Shown in pieces: positions 36,671 to 44,418 of a stretch of 64,000 nucleotides of DNA. The position numbers and the translations under genes were made by a program. The notes beneath the pieces were generated by a model. That model did no database searches, was not told where the DNA came from, and was given only the letters and a program-made list of their open reading frames with translations. Within the stretch, counting starts at the first letter, position 1. The number at the start of each line of letters is the position of its first letter. The stretch is from Zooshikella sp050749885. Its GTDB lineage: Bacteria > Pseudomonadota > Gammaproteobacteria > Pseudomonadales > Zooshikellaceae. Location: contig NZ_JBOIUB010000001.1 in NCBI RefSeq assembly GCF_050749885.1, positions 372,001 through 436,000 on the forward strand, given 5' to 3'.

Positions 36671-39370
36671 ATGCAGGTCATAAAACCCCATTCATTAAGC
36701 CTGTTACACAAACCATTACGTATGCAACAGCGTGATCATTGGGTGTTGGCTGTTTTGGGTTTTTTCCCATTACGTCAACCCTGTACGTGTTTTTTACCTG
36801 AGCAACAAGGTTGGCCTGGCTGGGTTAAACACTTACCTAAACAGTGCCCACCTGATGAGTTATTGATCAAGCCGGTGGGAGAGTGGCTGTTAGTGGGGCA
36901 AGGCTATGCCCCTCATGAACCTGTCACCACGCTCATGGTGGGGGTACAAGTAGGATCATTGGTGAAAAACCTGCGTGTTGTCGGTGATCGGCAGTGGCAT
37001 TACAACTTAGCGGGGCAAGTGGTTTTTACAGAACCTTTACCTTTTCAGCAGCAACCTGTTGATTATGCCCACAGCTTTGGCGGTAAAGGGTATAAAGAAA
37101 ATCCTCTGGGGGTGGGGTTTATTTCTGCTTCACAAACACGGTGGAAGGGACCAGCTCAAGGTAAGCTGCCTAATATTGAAGATCCCGATACCCCTGTGAC
37201 CAAGCCCTGGCAGCACTATGAACCGGTGTCCTTTTTACCACTTGACTTGAGCTGGCCACAACGACAGCGTTGGGCGGGAACCTATGATCAACAGTGGATA
37301 GCCCAAAACTTTCCTGGTTTGGCGAGCGATGCCGATCCACGATTAGGTAATCGTGCAGCCATAGATCAACAGTTAAAGCAAGGTTTTTGGCAAGGGGGAG
37401 AACAGTTCAGATTAACCCACTTGCATCCAACACTTCCTGTCATTGAAGGGACTCTACCGACATTTCGGGTGCGTAGCTGGGTGCAACAAAAAAGCCAGGA
37501 TGCCTCAACATTCGCTATTCATGAACTACCCCTCAATCTGGATACGATCTGGTTTATTCCTGAAGCCGATTTAGGAGTAGCTGTTTATCGAGGGACATGT
37601 CAGCTCAATCATCCTGATGCGGAAGATATTCAGCAGGTGCTGTTAGCCTATGAGCATGCGGAAGAGCCTGTTCGTCCTTATCATCATTATCAACCCCTAT
37701 TAGAAACTGAGGGGCAGAGCCTTGAAGAGCAAGTGTGTCGACGGCTGAATGAATCCCTATTGTTACCTTCAGACATTAAGTCTTTACATTCGAAGCCAGC
37801 CTCAACCGCCCACTCTGCGCAAGATCAGCAACCATCGACGGAAACCAAAGCAGCAACGCAGCAGGCGGCAATGCAGGGTTATGTTGAGCAGCTAGTTGGT
37901 GATCAGCTTAAAACAAAGGGTGTACCCAAAGTAGCTACACCTTCAGCAAGCAATAATACAGTGAAAGTACTCCCTTTAGATGTGGATTCTAAGCCGTTAA
38001 AAATATCTCCACCCAGTTGGTCAGCGGTACAACAAGGTAAACAGGATCTTTACCAGTGGCTCAAACAAACTCGTGCTATAGCCGACGATGTTAAGACTCA
38101 GGCAAAACAGCAACAACAGCAAGCACGTGCTGCTTTAACGCCACTTAAAGATGTTGCAGCTGAGCAGGCTGGGGAAAAAAGCACATTGCAGCAAGGTTCA
38201 AAGCAGGACCCATGGCAACAGCTTGAAGCAAGTTCATCAACATCACCTGATGCTGAAATTAACCATGAATCAGATGAATCTGTAAAAAAAACGGATGCAT
38301 CTTCAGCTCCTGATCGTCTTCAGTTAGCCCAGTGGAAGCAGCAAACGGATCAAGGCCGCTATCAGGCCCGACTGCATTCACCTACAGTCATTGTGGTGGA
38401 TGATCAACTGGACTCACAAACCAAGCGGCATTTTATTATTACTCATTTACAGCAAAACTTTTCGTTAAAAGGTATGGATTGTTCTGGGGTGGACTTACGC
38501 GGCATTGATTTGCAGGGAATTGATGCTCAGGAAGCCCTATTTGAAAACTGTAATTTACAGGGTGTGAATTGTGCAGGAGGCGATTTTCGAGGCGCTGTGT
38601 TTACTGGGGCTTGCCTGAATACTGCAAATTTTAGTCGTTGCCAGTTGCAAAACGCCAACCTGTCACAGGTGACAGCGCATGATGCTTGTTTTGAAGGCGC
38701 AATACTTGACCATGGACTTGCCGAACAGGCTGATTTTACCCGTGCTAATTGTCAGGGGGTGCAAGCGAAGCATTGGCGTGCGCGTGCATTACTGTGCCCA
38801 AACAGCCAATGGCAATCAGCGGTTTTAGCGGATGTATTACTACTGGGTGCAAAAGGTACAGCATCGCAGTGGCAGCAGAGTCAATGGCATCAGGTGATTG
38901 CTTATCAGGCTGACTTTAATTTTGTTAACTGGCAGCAAACTCGGCTCTCTCGTTGTGTGTTGATGGGTGCCAAAACTGAGCAGGCAAACTGTCAGCAGGC
39001 GCACTGGCAACAAGTCTTTTGTGGAAGTGCTGCATGTCACCATTGGCAGGGAGCTGGCTTTCAGGCTTATCAATGTAGCTGGCGTGAGAGTCAGCTGTTA
39101 GGGAGTCAACTGGAGCAGGCTCAGTTTGCCTATTGCGACTTCAGTAACAGTGATTTATCAAACTGCCAGGCCAGTGACAGCCACTGGTACCGCTGTTTGT
39201 TTGGTCATACCCAGTTACAGAAGAGTGAATTTACCCGTGCTAATTTCTTACAAAGTCGTTGTCGAAGTAGTCAGTGGTATCAATGTGAGCTGAACAATGC
39301 CAGCTTGATTCAAACAGACTTTACCCATGCACGATTGGAGGACTGTTCGCTAACCAATGTGTATCGCTAG
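36671..39370 (+). CDS. DUF2169-domain protein with C-terminal pentapeptide repeats (T6SS accessory)
   Basis: This protein of about 899 residues has an N-terminal DUF2169 domain (MQVIKPHSLSLLHKPLRMQQ, VVGDRQW, PVDYAHSFGGKGYKENPLGVG), a family coded after vgrG and thought to help load effectors or assemble spikes. A Gln/Ala/Ser-rich low-complexity linker (about 400-590) follows. Residues ~600-895 are pentapeptide-type repeats (CSGVDLRGIDLQGIDAQEAL), right-handed beta-helix in known structures. I use the ATG at 36671, which has GAGG five nt upstream and matches the family N-terminus; the GTG at 36656 lacks such a site. It closely follows vgrG in the same operon. Confidence 0.87.
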   Translation: MQVIKPHSLSLLHKPLRMQQRDHWVLAVLGFFPLRQPCTCFLPEQQGWPGWVKHLPKQCPPDELLIKPVGEWLLVGQGYAPHEPVTTLMVGVQVGSLVKNLRVVGDRQWHYNLAGQVVFTEPLPFQQQPVDYAHSFGGKGYKENPLGVGFISASQTRWKGPAQGKLPNIEDPDTPVTKPWQHYEPVSFLPLDLSWPQRQRWAGTYDQQWIAQNFPGLASDADPRLGNRAAIDQQLKQGFWQGGEQFRLTHLHPTLPVIEGTLPTFRVRSWVQQKSQDASTFAIHELPLNLDTIWFIPEADLGVAVYRGTCQLNHPDAEDIQQVLLAYEHAEEPVRPYHHYQPLLETEGQSLEEQVCRRLNESLLLPSDIKSLHSKPASTAHSAQDQQPSTETKAATQQAAMQGYVEQLVGDQLKTKGVPKVATPSASNNTVKVLPLDVDSKPLKISPPSWSAVQQGKQDLYQWLKQTRAIADDVKTQAKQQQQQARAALTPLKDVAAEQAGEKSTLQQGSKQDPWQQLEASSSTSPDAEINHESDESVKKTDASSAPDRLQLAQWKQQTDQGRYQARLHSPTVIVVDDQLDSQTKRHFIITHLQQNFSLKGMDCSGVDLRGIDLQGIDAQEALFENCNLQGVNCAGGDFRGAVFTGACLNTANFSRCQLQNANLSQVTAHDACFEGAILDHGLAEQADFTRANCQGVQAKHWRARALLCPNSQWQSAVLADVLLLGAKGTASQWQQSQWHQVIAYQADFNFVNWQQTRLSRCVLMGAKTEQANCQQAHWQQVFCGSAACHHWQGAGFQAYQCSWRESQLLGSQLEQAQFAYCDFSNSDLSNCQASDSHWYRCLFGHTQLQKSEFTRANFLQSRCRSSQWYQCELNNASLIQTDFTHARLEDCSLTNVYR

Positions 39371-39455
39371 GGTTCTGGTGCTACGCTCAACTATGGATCA
39401 GAGAAGTTAAATCTATAAACAACACCCCTTAAGGGTATGAATAGGATGACAAGTC

Positions 39456-40526
39456 ATGGACGATGATGCATCCATACCAAGCATTGAGCAGTGTATACAG
39501 CTTGGCTTACCGATCAAACAGCGTTGCTTTGATGGACAAACATTATTCCATCGAAACTGGGAGCAGTTGACCTTTATTCAGTGCTCATTCCGAGGGTGCC
39601 AGTGGGTTTCCTGTAAACTGGATAAATCAGCTTTTATTGAGTGTGACTTTACAGAGTCACGATGGCAGTCAGTGTCATTGTTGCATGCCAACTTTGTCCG
39701 TTGTCAATTGCCTGCAGCGCTGTTCTGTCCAGGACATTATCAAGGTATTAGTTTTTCTGAAAGTGATTTGCAATTGAGCTGTTGGGCAGACTGTCACTGG
39801 CAACGTTGTGTTTGGCTGAAATGTAAACTGCAAGGTAGTCAGTGGCTACAGGCAACGGTGGTACAGTCTTGCATGGTGGAATGTGAATTAAGAGCTGCTG
39901 ATTTTAGAAACACGGTGCTTCAACAATCTGCCTTACTGGATGTGCCCTGGCGATCAATGACCCTGCAAGGGATGCGGGCTAGCCAGTCAGTATTAAAACA
40001 AGGGGACTGGCAAGGGTGTGACCTGAGAGGGATCAGCTTCCAACAATGTAATCTTCAGCAAGGTAATTTTTCCCAAGTGAATGCCACTGGGGCTGATCTG
40101 ACGGAGGCTAATCTCAGTTTTAGCAAGTGGCAGCACGCGGTTTGCAAAGGTATCACGGCAACTCGTTCGCTGTGGCTTAACACTCAGTTACATGAAGTCG
40201 ATTTTACTGAGGCCTGTATGGAAAGTGCCATCTTTCAAAAAGCGGACTTGGTAGGGTGTCGGTTTTTTCGAGGGCAACTGCAAAAAACGTGTTGGCGATT
40301 TGCTCAGGTTAATACCGTCGATTTTAGTGGCGCTGACTGCAGTTATGCCGACTTTTCGCATGGGCTGTTAACCAATAATCAATGGTTGGGCACCGCGTTA
40401 AACCATAGTCAGATACATAATACCGAGGGGGATTTGTCAGCCTGGAAAAATGCGGCCTATGTTCAAGGAACCAATGACCAGCTGCTTAACGCTGAGCAAC
40501 CTATCCTCCATTGGGAGCAAAGCTAA
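39456..40526 (+). CDS. Cys/Trp/Gln-rich pentapeptide-repeat protein
   Basis: This protein of 356 residues is built almost wholly of pentapeptide-like repeats (CDLRGISFQQC, ANLSFSKWQ, ADLTEA). It is unusual in holding 21 Cys and many Trp and Gln, for example CHWQRCVWLKCKLQ. No signal peptide or membrane segment is present, so the thiols would sit in the cytoplasm. It may pair with the repeat half of the gene upstream, from which it could have arisen by duplication. The position between DUF2169 and DUF3540 genes implies a role in spike or cargo handling; none is proved. ATG has a GGAT-type site upstream. Confidence 0.83.
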   Translation: MDDDASIPSIEQCIQLGLPIKQRCFDGQTLFHRNWEQLTFIQCSFRGCQWVSCKLDKSAFIECDFTESRWQSVSLLHANFVRCQLPAALFCPGHYQGISFSESDLQLSCWADCHWQRCVWLKCKLQGSQWLQATVVQSCMVECELRAADFRNTVLQQSALLDVPWRSMTLQGMRASQSVLKQGDWQGCDLRGISFQQCNLQQGNFSQVNATGADLTEANLSFSKWQHAVCKGITATRSLWLNTQLHEVDFTEACMESAIFQKADLVGCRFFRGQLQKTCWRFAQVNTVDFSGADCSYADFSHGLLTNNQWLGTALNHSQIHNTEGDLSAWKNAAYVQGTNDQLLNAEQPILHWEQS

Positions 40527-40565
40527 TTAAACAACAGGATTCAGTTTTAGCATAAGGAGCATGCA

Positions 40566-41135
40566 ATGACCGCACTAAATACTCAGGTGCAAATAATGAC
40601 GGAAGACCCTGTATGGCGGCTACAGTGTTATCAGGTAAGCCAACAGGCACAGGATGGTACCTGGCGGTTGGCTGATGGTCGCCGAGTGAAGCAAGCGGTG
40701 AGCTGTTTAGTGACACCCAAAGTGGGGGATCATGTGCTTGTTGCAGAGTCGAATGACAGTAGCCAAGCAGCTGCTGAGTGCTTCATTGTGCATATTTTAC
40801 AGCGTGAAAGTTGCGAAACAGTGCAATTAACGGTTCCTGGTGCGACACAAGTACAGTGGCAGCAAGGGCAAATTTCGCTATTGGCTAAAACTAAGCTGAC
40901 ATTATTTGCCGCCCAGCAAGTGGATTTAGGTAGTTTGGAGCAGTTGTTAATTCAAGGTAAGCACCAGGTTTATACCGCTTGGGAAACCGCGGTCAGTCAT
41001 GTCCAGCATTTTGTTCAGCAAGTGGATAGTTACACATTGACGGCCAAGCATTTACTCAAACTTCACGGTGAATATCAGTTAATTACGGCGGAAAAAGAAA
41101 TTAAAGCGGATGCTGATCGGATAACCATGGGGTAA
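40566..41135 (+). CDS. DUF3540-domain protein (T6SS accessory)
   Basis: This 189-residue protein matches DUF3540, a family found with DUF2169, VgrG and PAAR-like genes. The N-terminal half contains RLADGRRVKQAVSCLVTPKVGDHVLVAE, quoted in part as SCLVTPKVGDHVLVA, and the C-terminal half repeats short strands (LFAAQQVDLGSLEQLLIQGK, SYTLTAKHLLKLHGEYQLIT), much like a VgrG gp5 needle. A structural role near the spike is inferred. TAAGGAGC lies upstream of the ATG. It precedes the PAAR-like gene. Confidence 0.83.
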   Translation: MTALNTQVQIMTEDPVWRLQCYQVSQQAQDGTWRLADGRRVKQAVSCLVTPKVGDHVLVAESNDSSQAAAECFIVHILQRESCETVQLTVPGATQVQWQQGQISLLAKTKLTLFAAQQVDLGSLEQLLIQGKHQVYTAWETAVSHVQHFVQQVDSYTLTAKHLLKLHGEYQLITAEKEIKADADRITMG

Positions 41136-41238
41136 TTACCAGATCACACTAACCAAAAAAAAGGGGAGGCAATATCAGTTTAATTATGCTTAACCGCTTG
41201 CAGGGAAAAATAATAAATAAAGAAAAAGGATACGTTGC

Positions 41239-41634
41239 GTGTTTGCCAATAATAATTTAAGCGTTATGAATTTTGCGTTTCCTGATGTGTGTTATGAACC
41301 GACGCCTGGCCCTGTACCTTTTCCTTTATTAAATATGGCATTTTCTTCAACGCATGTACCTAGTCAGTATCAGTTGTATTTTGGGACGGGCCTTGCGGAA
41401 AATTTATTAACGACGGGCACAGTCAGTACAGGGGATGAAACGGGTGTAGAGCTGGGCATGGTGTCAGGCATGATTATAGGGCCAGATCTGTACTTAATGG
41501 GTAGCACTAAAACGTTTGTGAGTGTAGTACCCGCAACGCGTTTAACCAGTTTGACGGGGCAAAATGGTTATATTTCTAATGCCATAGGTGCATCGCTGAC
41601 ACCAGGTCAAGTAGTCGTATTGCTGTTGAGTTAA
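41239..41634 (+). CDS. DUF4150 / PAAR-like spike-tip protein
   Basis: This 131-residue protein belongs to the DUF4150 family, a variant of the PAAR fold that sharpens the VgrG tip. Typical features are SVMNFAFPDVCYEPTPGPVP at the start, FGTGLAENLLTTGTVSTGDE and a C-terminal NAIGASLTPGQVVVLLLS. It begins at GTG with AAAGGA about 8 nt upstream. No effector domain is fused after the PAAR-like part, unlike many DUF4150 proteins, so it is likely a plain tip. Confidence 0.87.
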   Translation: MFANNNLSVMNFAFPDVCYEPTPGPVPFPLLNMAFSSTHVPSQYQLYFGTGLAENLLTTGTVSTGDETGVELGMVSGMIIGPDLYLMGSTKTFVSVVPATRLTSLTGQNGYISNAIGASLTPGQVVVLLLS

Positions 41635-41672
41635 GCACCAGAGGTGAGTGATTCAGGGATGCAGAGGGATGA

Positions 41673-42170
41673 ATGATGAAGAATAACACGTGCAGTTGGC
41701 TAACTTCCTTTTGCTGGGTATCCATCATTGCTGTCATGAGTGGCTGCAGTGGTGTGACTGATAAGATAACAAGCTGGTGGTCATCGCCTAACTCGCTAAA
41801 GGAAATAGCGGTGGTGGCTGAACCAAAAGCGAATCAAAATTCTGCGACCGCCCTGGATATTGTTTTTGTGTATGAAAATGAACTGGTTAAACAGCTTCCT
41901 GATACCGGACCCAAGTGGTTTCAAACACGAGGCCAGTGGCAACAGCTGTATCCACAACAGTTTGAATGGATATCATTGCAGATTCCGCCTGGCCAACAGG
42001 TTAAGCAGGTTACGCTGCCAGCGCGTGTGGGGGAAGCACAGTATATTGTCGGATTTGCCAACTACCTGACGGAACAAGGGCAATATCCAGTCAATCTCAC
42101 CCCGCTAACCCAGGTTCAGATTCGTTTACAAGCGGATCGTATTGACGTGGTCGATAACGCGGCAAATTAA
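41673..42170 (+). CDS. tssJ: T6SS outer-membrane lipoprotein TssJ
   Basis: This 165-residue lipoprotein anchors the T6SS membrane complex to the outer membrane. The signal peptide ends in a lipobox (IIAVMSGC, Cys near residue 25). The TssJ transthyretin-like fold is indicated by TALDIVFVYENELVKQLPD, WQQLYPQQFEWISLQIPPGQ (the L1-L2 loop that contacts TssM) and RIDVVDNA. Start and GAGGGAT site are plausible; a second ATG follows at once. Its neighbours tssK, tssL and tssM complete the anchor set. Confidence 0.9.
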   Translation: MMKNNTCSWLTSFCWVSIIAVMSGCSGVTDKITSWWSSPNSLKEIAVVAEPKANQNSATALDIVFVYENELVKQLPDTGPKWFQTRGQWQQLYPQQFEWISLQIPPGQQVKQVTLPARVGEAQYIVGFANYLTEQGQYPVNLTPLTQVQIRLQADRIDVVDNAAN

Positions 42171-42225
42171 ATAATGGGCCAATTAAAGAGTGCAGGGTGC
42201 AAAAATAAGATCAATGGAGTGATAC

Positions 42226-43620
42226 ATGAGTAATCGTTTGCCAGAAAAGATTCAATGGGCAGAAGGTATGCTTCTGACCCCACAACATTTTCAGCAGCAG
42301 GATCACTATTGGCAGGCGATGTTACAGTTTAGCCGAGTCCTGCAACAGCCTTATCACTGGGGTATTGTGGACTGTCAGATTGATAAGGCTGCCTTGCTGG
42401 AAGGGCAGTTAGTGGTTGAACAGCTCACGGCTATGATGCCTTCAGGTTTATTTGTCCAGTTTCCACCGCCTGAGCAGCAAGCCCCTTTGGCTGTAGACCT
42501 CTCTGAACTAAAGATGGGATCGCAATGTACTGTGCAACTGGCAGTCCCTCGGCCGTTGCAGGGGGGAGGACAAAGCCAACCTATACAACGCTATATAACA
42601 GGTTCGCAGCAGTTAGTGGCGGATGAAAATACAGGTGTGGGTGAGGTGGCGATTTATCGGATACGTCCCAAACTGACCTTGCAAATGGGAGAGACATTAC
42701 CACCACAATGGGAAACCCTTAAGCTCTTTGAGATTGAATCGAGTCACAATGGACAGTTACAGCTTACTGGTTATCACCCACCCATGCTGTATTTGGAAAG
42801 TAGTGCGGTGATGGGAGATCAGGCGTTGCTCAGTCGAGTTCAACTTCTGGTCCAACGACTTAGAATGAAGGCCACCGAATTGGCCGGGAGTACACCAGGT
42901 CATGGTGCTACGGCAAGTCCACAACAACGGCCAACCATTTATCAACTTGTCTCAGCGCTCCCTGCACTGGAAGTGTTGGTCCGTTCTGAAAAGGTGCACC
43001 CCTTTACTTTGTATTTACAGCTAGCTGAAGTGATTGGAGCCTTGTCACCACTGGAGTTAAGCTTGCTGCCCATGCGTTTACCCAAGTACGACCACAATAA
43101 TATTGCTGCGGTGTTCCATCCTGTGTTGCAGGCCATTGAGCGGCTGATCAGTAAAGTTAATGTGGCCTATGACGCTTTACCCTTTGAAAAACAAGCCGCT
43201 GGACGGTTTATTCGTGTGTTGGGGGAAAGTCAATTACAGGAACCATTACTGCTGGAATTAACACCACACCCAGGGCAATCAAGCCGACAAATGATGGAAT
43301 GGTTGAAAACAGCACGTATTGCCAGTGAACAGATTATGCCTGTTTTGCGGCAGCGCAGACTTACAGGGGCATTGGTACGTCGCCTTTCAACGGCACAGTG
43401 CTCGCAGTGGGGGTTAACAGATAATGGTTGTTGGTTCTTGTTGAGAAACCAACAGGTCACACTTCAAGATAAAGCGGAGCTTGTTATTGCCCAACAGCAA
43501 CCACTGTGTATTGAAGGTTCGGTAAGCCAAACGGGACCTGCTGCAATCACACTCTATCGGCCACGGCGTAAAGTCACAAAAACGGTGAAAAAGGAACTGG
43601 CTGATGTCGATGCATGTTAA
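42226..43620 (+). CDS. tssK: T6SS baseplate adaptor TssK
   Basis: This 464-residue protein links the baseplate to the membrane complex. The family signature opens the protein: PEKIQWAEGMLLTPQHFQQQ and HYWQAMLQFSRVLQQPYHWG. Later blocks ELSLLPMRLPKYDHNNI (in the shoulder region) and LTPHPGQSSRQMMEWLKTA follow, with a C-terminal receptor-binding part. GGAG precedes the ATG. The last 17 nt overlap tssL. No irregularities. Confidence 0.94.
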   Translation: MSNRLPEKIQWAEGMLLTPQHFQQQDHYWQAMLQFSRVLQQPYHWGIVDCQIDKAALLEGQLVVEQLTAMMPSGLFVQFPPPEQQAPLAVDLSELKMGSQCTVQLAVPRPLQGGGQSQPIQRYITGSQQLVADENTGVGEVAIYRIRPKLTLQMGETLPPQWETLKLFEIESSHNGQLQLTGYHPPMLYLESSAVMGDQALLSRVQLLVQRLRMKATELAGSTPGHGATASPQQRPTIYQLVSALPALEVLVRSEKVHPFTLYLQLAEVIGALSPLELSLLPMRLPKYDHNNIAAVFHPVLQAIERLISKVNVAYDALPFEKQAAGRFIRVLGESQLQEPLLLELTPHPGQSSRQMMEWLKTARIASEQIMPVLRQRRLTGALVRRLSTAQCSQWGLTDNGCWFLLRNQQVTLQDKAELVIAQQQPLCIEGSVSQTGPAAITLYRPRRKVTKTVKKELADVDAC

Positions 43621-44362
43621 TGAAGGTGATCATCAGTTGGTTGGACTGTTTACCTCGTTTTATCAACAATTGGCACAATTAAAATCATTACAGCGTGAAG
43701 GGGAGTTAAGTACCTGGCTGTTGGAGGAAAATCAAACCCTGGCCATTAATGATGTTGAGCTATCGGCATTGGTACAAAGCCGTCTTTTAGCCCAATTGCA
43801 ACAGCAAGCTGAAATGATACAGACAATGGGGTCTCAGGCAGAAGTGCGTGCTTATCGTATGGCGCAGTATGTGATGGCAGTGCTGGCTGACGAAATTTTG
43901 CTATTGGAATGTGAGTGGCAAGGAAAAGGCTGTTGGACTGAGTTTTTACTCGAAACACAGTTATTTAATAGTGCAACCGGGGGTGAGGGGTTTTATCACT
44001 ACTTAGATAAATTGCTATCAATCCGCCTTAAAAAACCTGTGCATCATTCTTTGGCGGCGATATTTCTGATGGCTTTACAACTAGGCTTTCGAGGCCAGTT
44101 CCGTGGAGCACTTGGTGCGCCTGTCATTGAACAATATCGACAGAAATTAGGGCGGTTTTTGGGCACAGGCGTAAGTCTGAATACGGAGCGGTTGTTTCGC
44201 CAGGCGTATCAAGGGCAGTTGGGCAATGTCCAGTTAGCCAAACTTCGGCCTATGCTCCGCTGGTGGATTATGATGGGTGCAGGAGCAGCAACGTACCTGA
44301 TTATTTCTTCTGTTATTTGGCTGATTTCAATTCAACGGATTCAACACGTTATAGCCAGCTAG
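43604..44362 (+). CDS. tssL: T6SS inner-membrane protein TssL (DotU/IcmH type, no peptidoglycan domain)
   Basis: This 252-residue protein has the cytoplasmic DotU-like domain (LVGLFTSFYQQLAQLKSLQ, YVMAVLADEILLLECEWQGK, FLETQLFNSATGGEGFYH-like pattern) and one C-terminal membrane helix (MMGAGAATYLIISSVIWLIS). The protein ends a few residues after the helix, so it lacks the OmpA-like peptidoglycan-binding domain found in many TssL. Another protein must supply that function; a SPOR-domain gene lies after the locus. It starts inside tssK with AAGGAA upstream. Confidence 0.92.
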   Translation: MSMHVNEGDHQLVGLFTSFYQQLAQLKSLQREGELSTWLLEENQTLAINDVELSALVQSRLLAQLQQQAEMIQTMGSQAEVRAYRMAQYVMAVLADEILLLECEWQGKGCWTEFLLETQLFNSATGGEGFYHYLDKLLSIRLKKPVHHSLAAIFLMALQLGFRGQFRGALGAPVIEQYRQKLGRFLGTGVSLNTERLFRQAYQGQLGNVQLAKLRPMLRWWIMMGAGAATYLIISSVIWLISIQRIQHVIAS

Positions 44363-44418
44363 CTTAGCGTTCAGATGACTTCAATACTGGATCGTTAAGG
44401 TAAGAATAGGGATGGACT

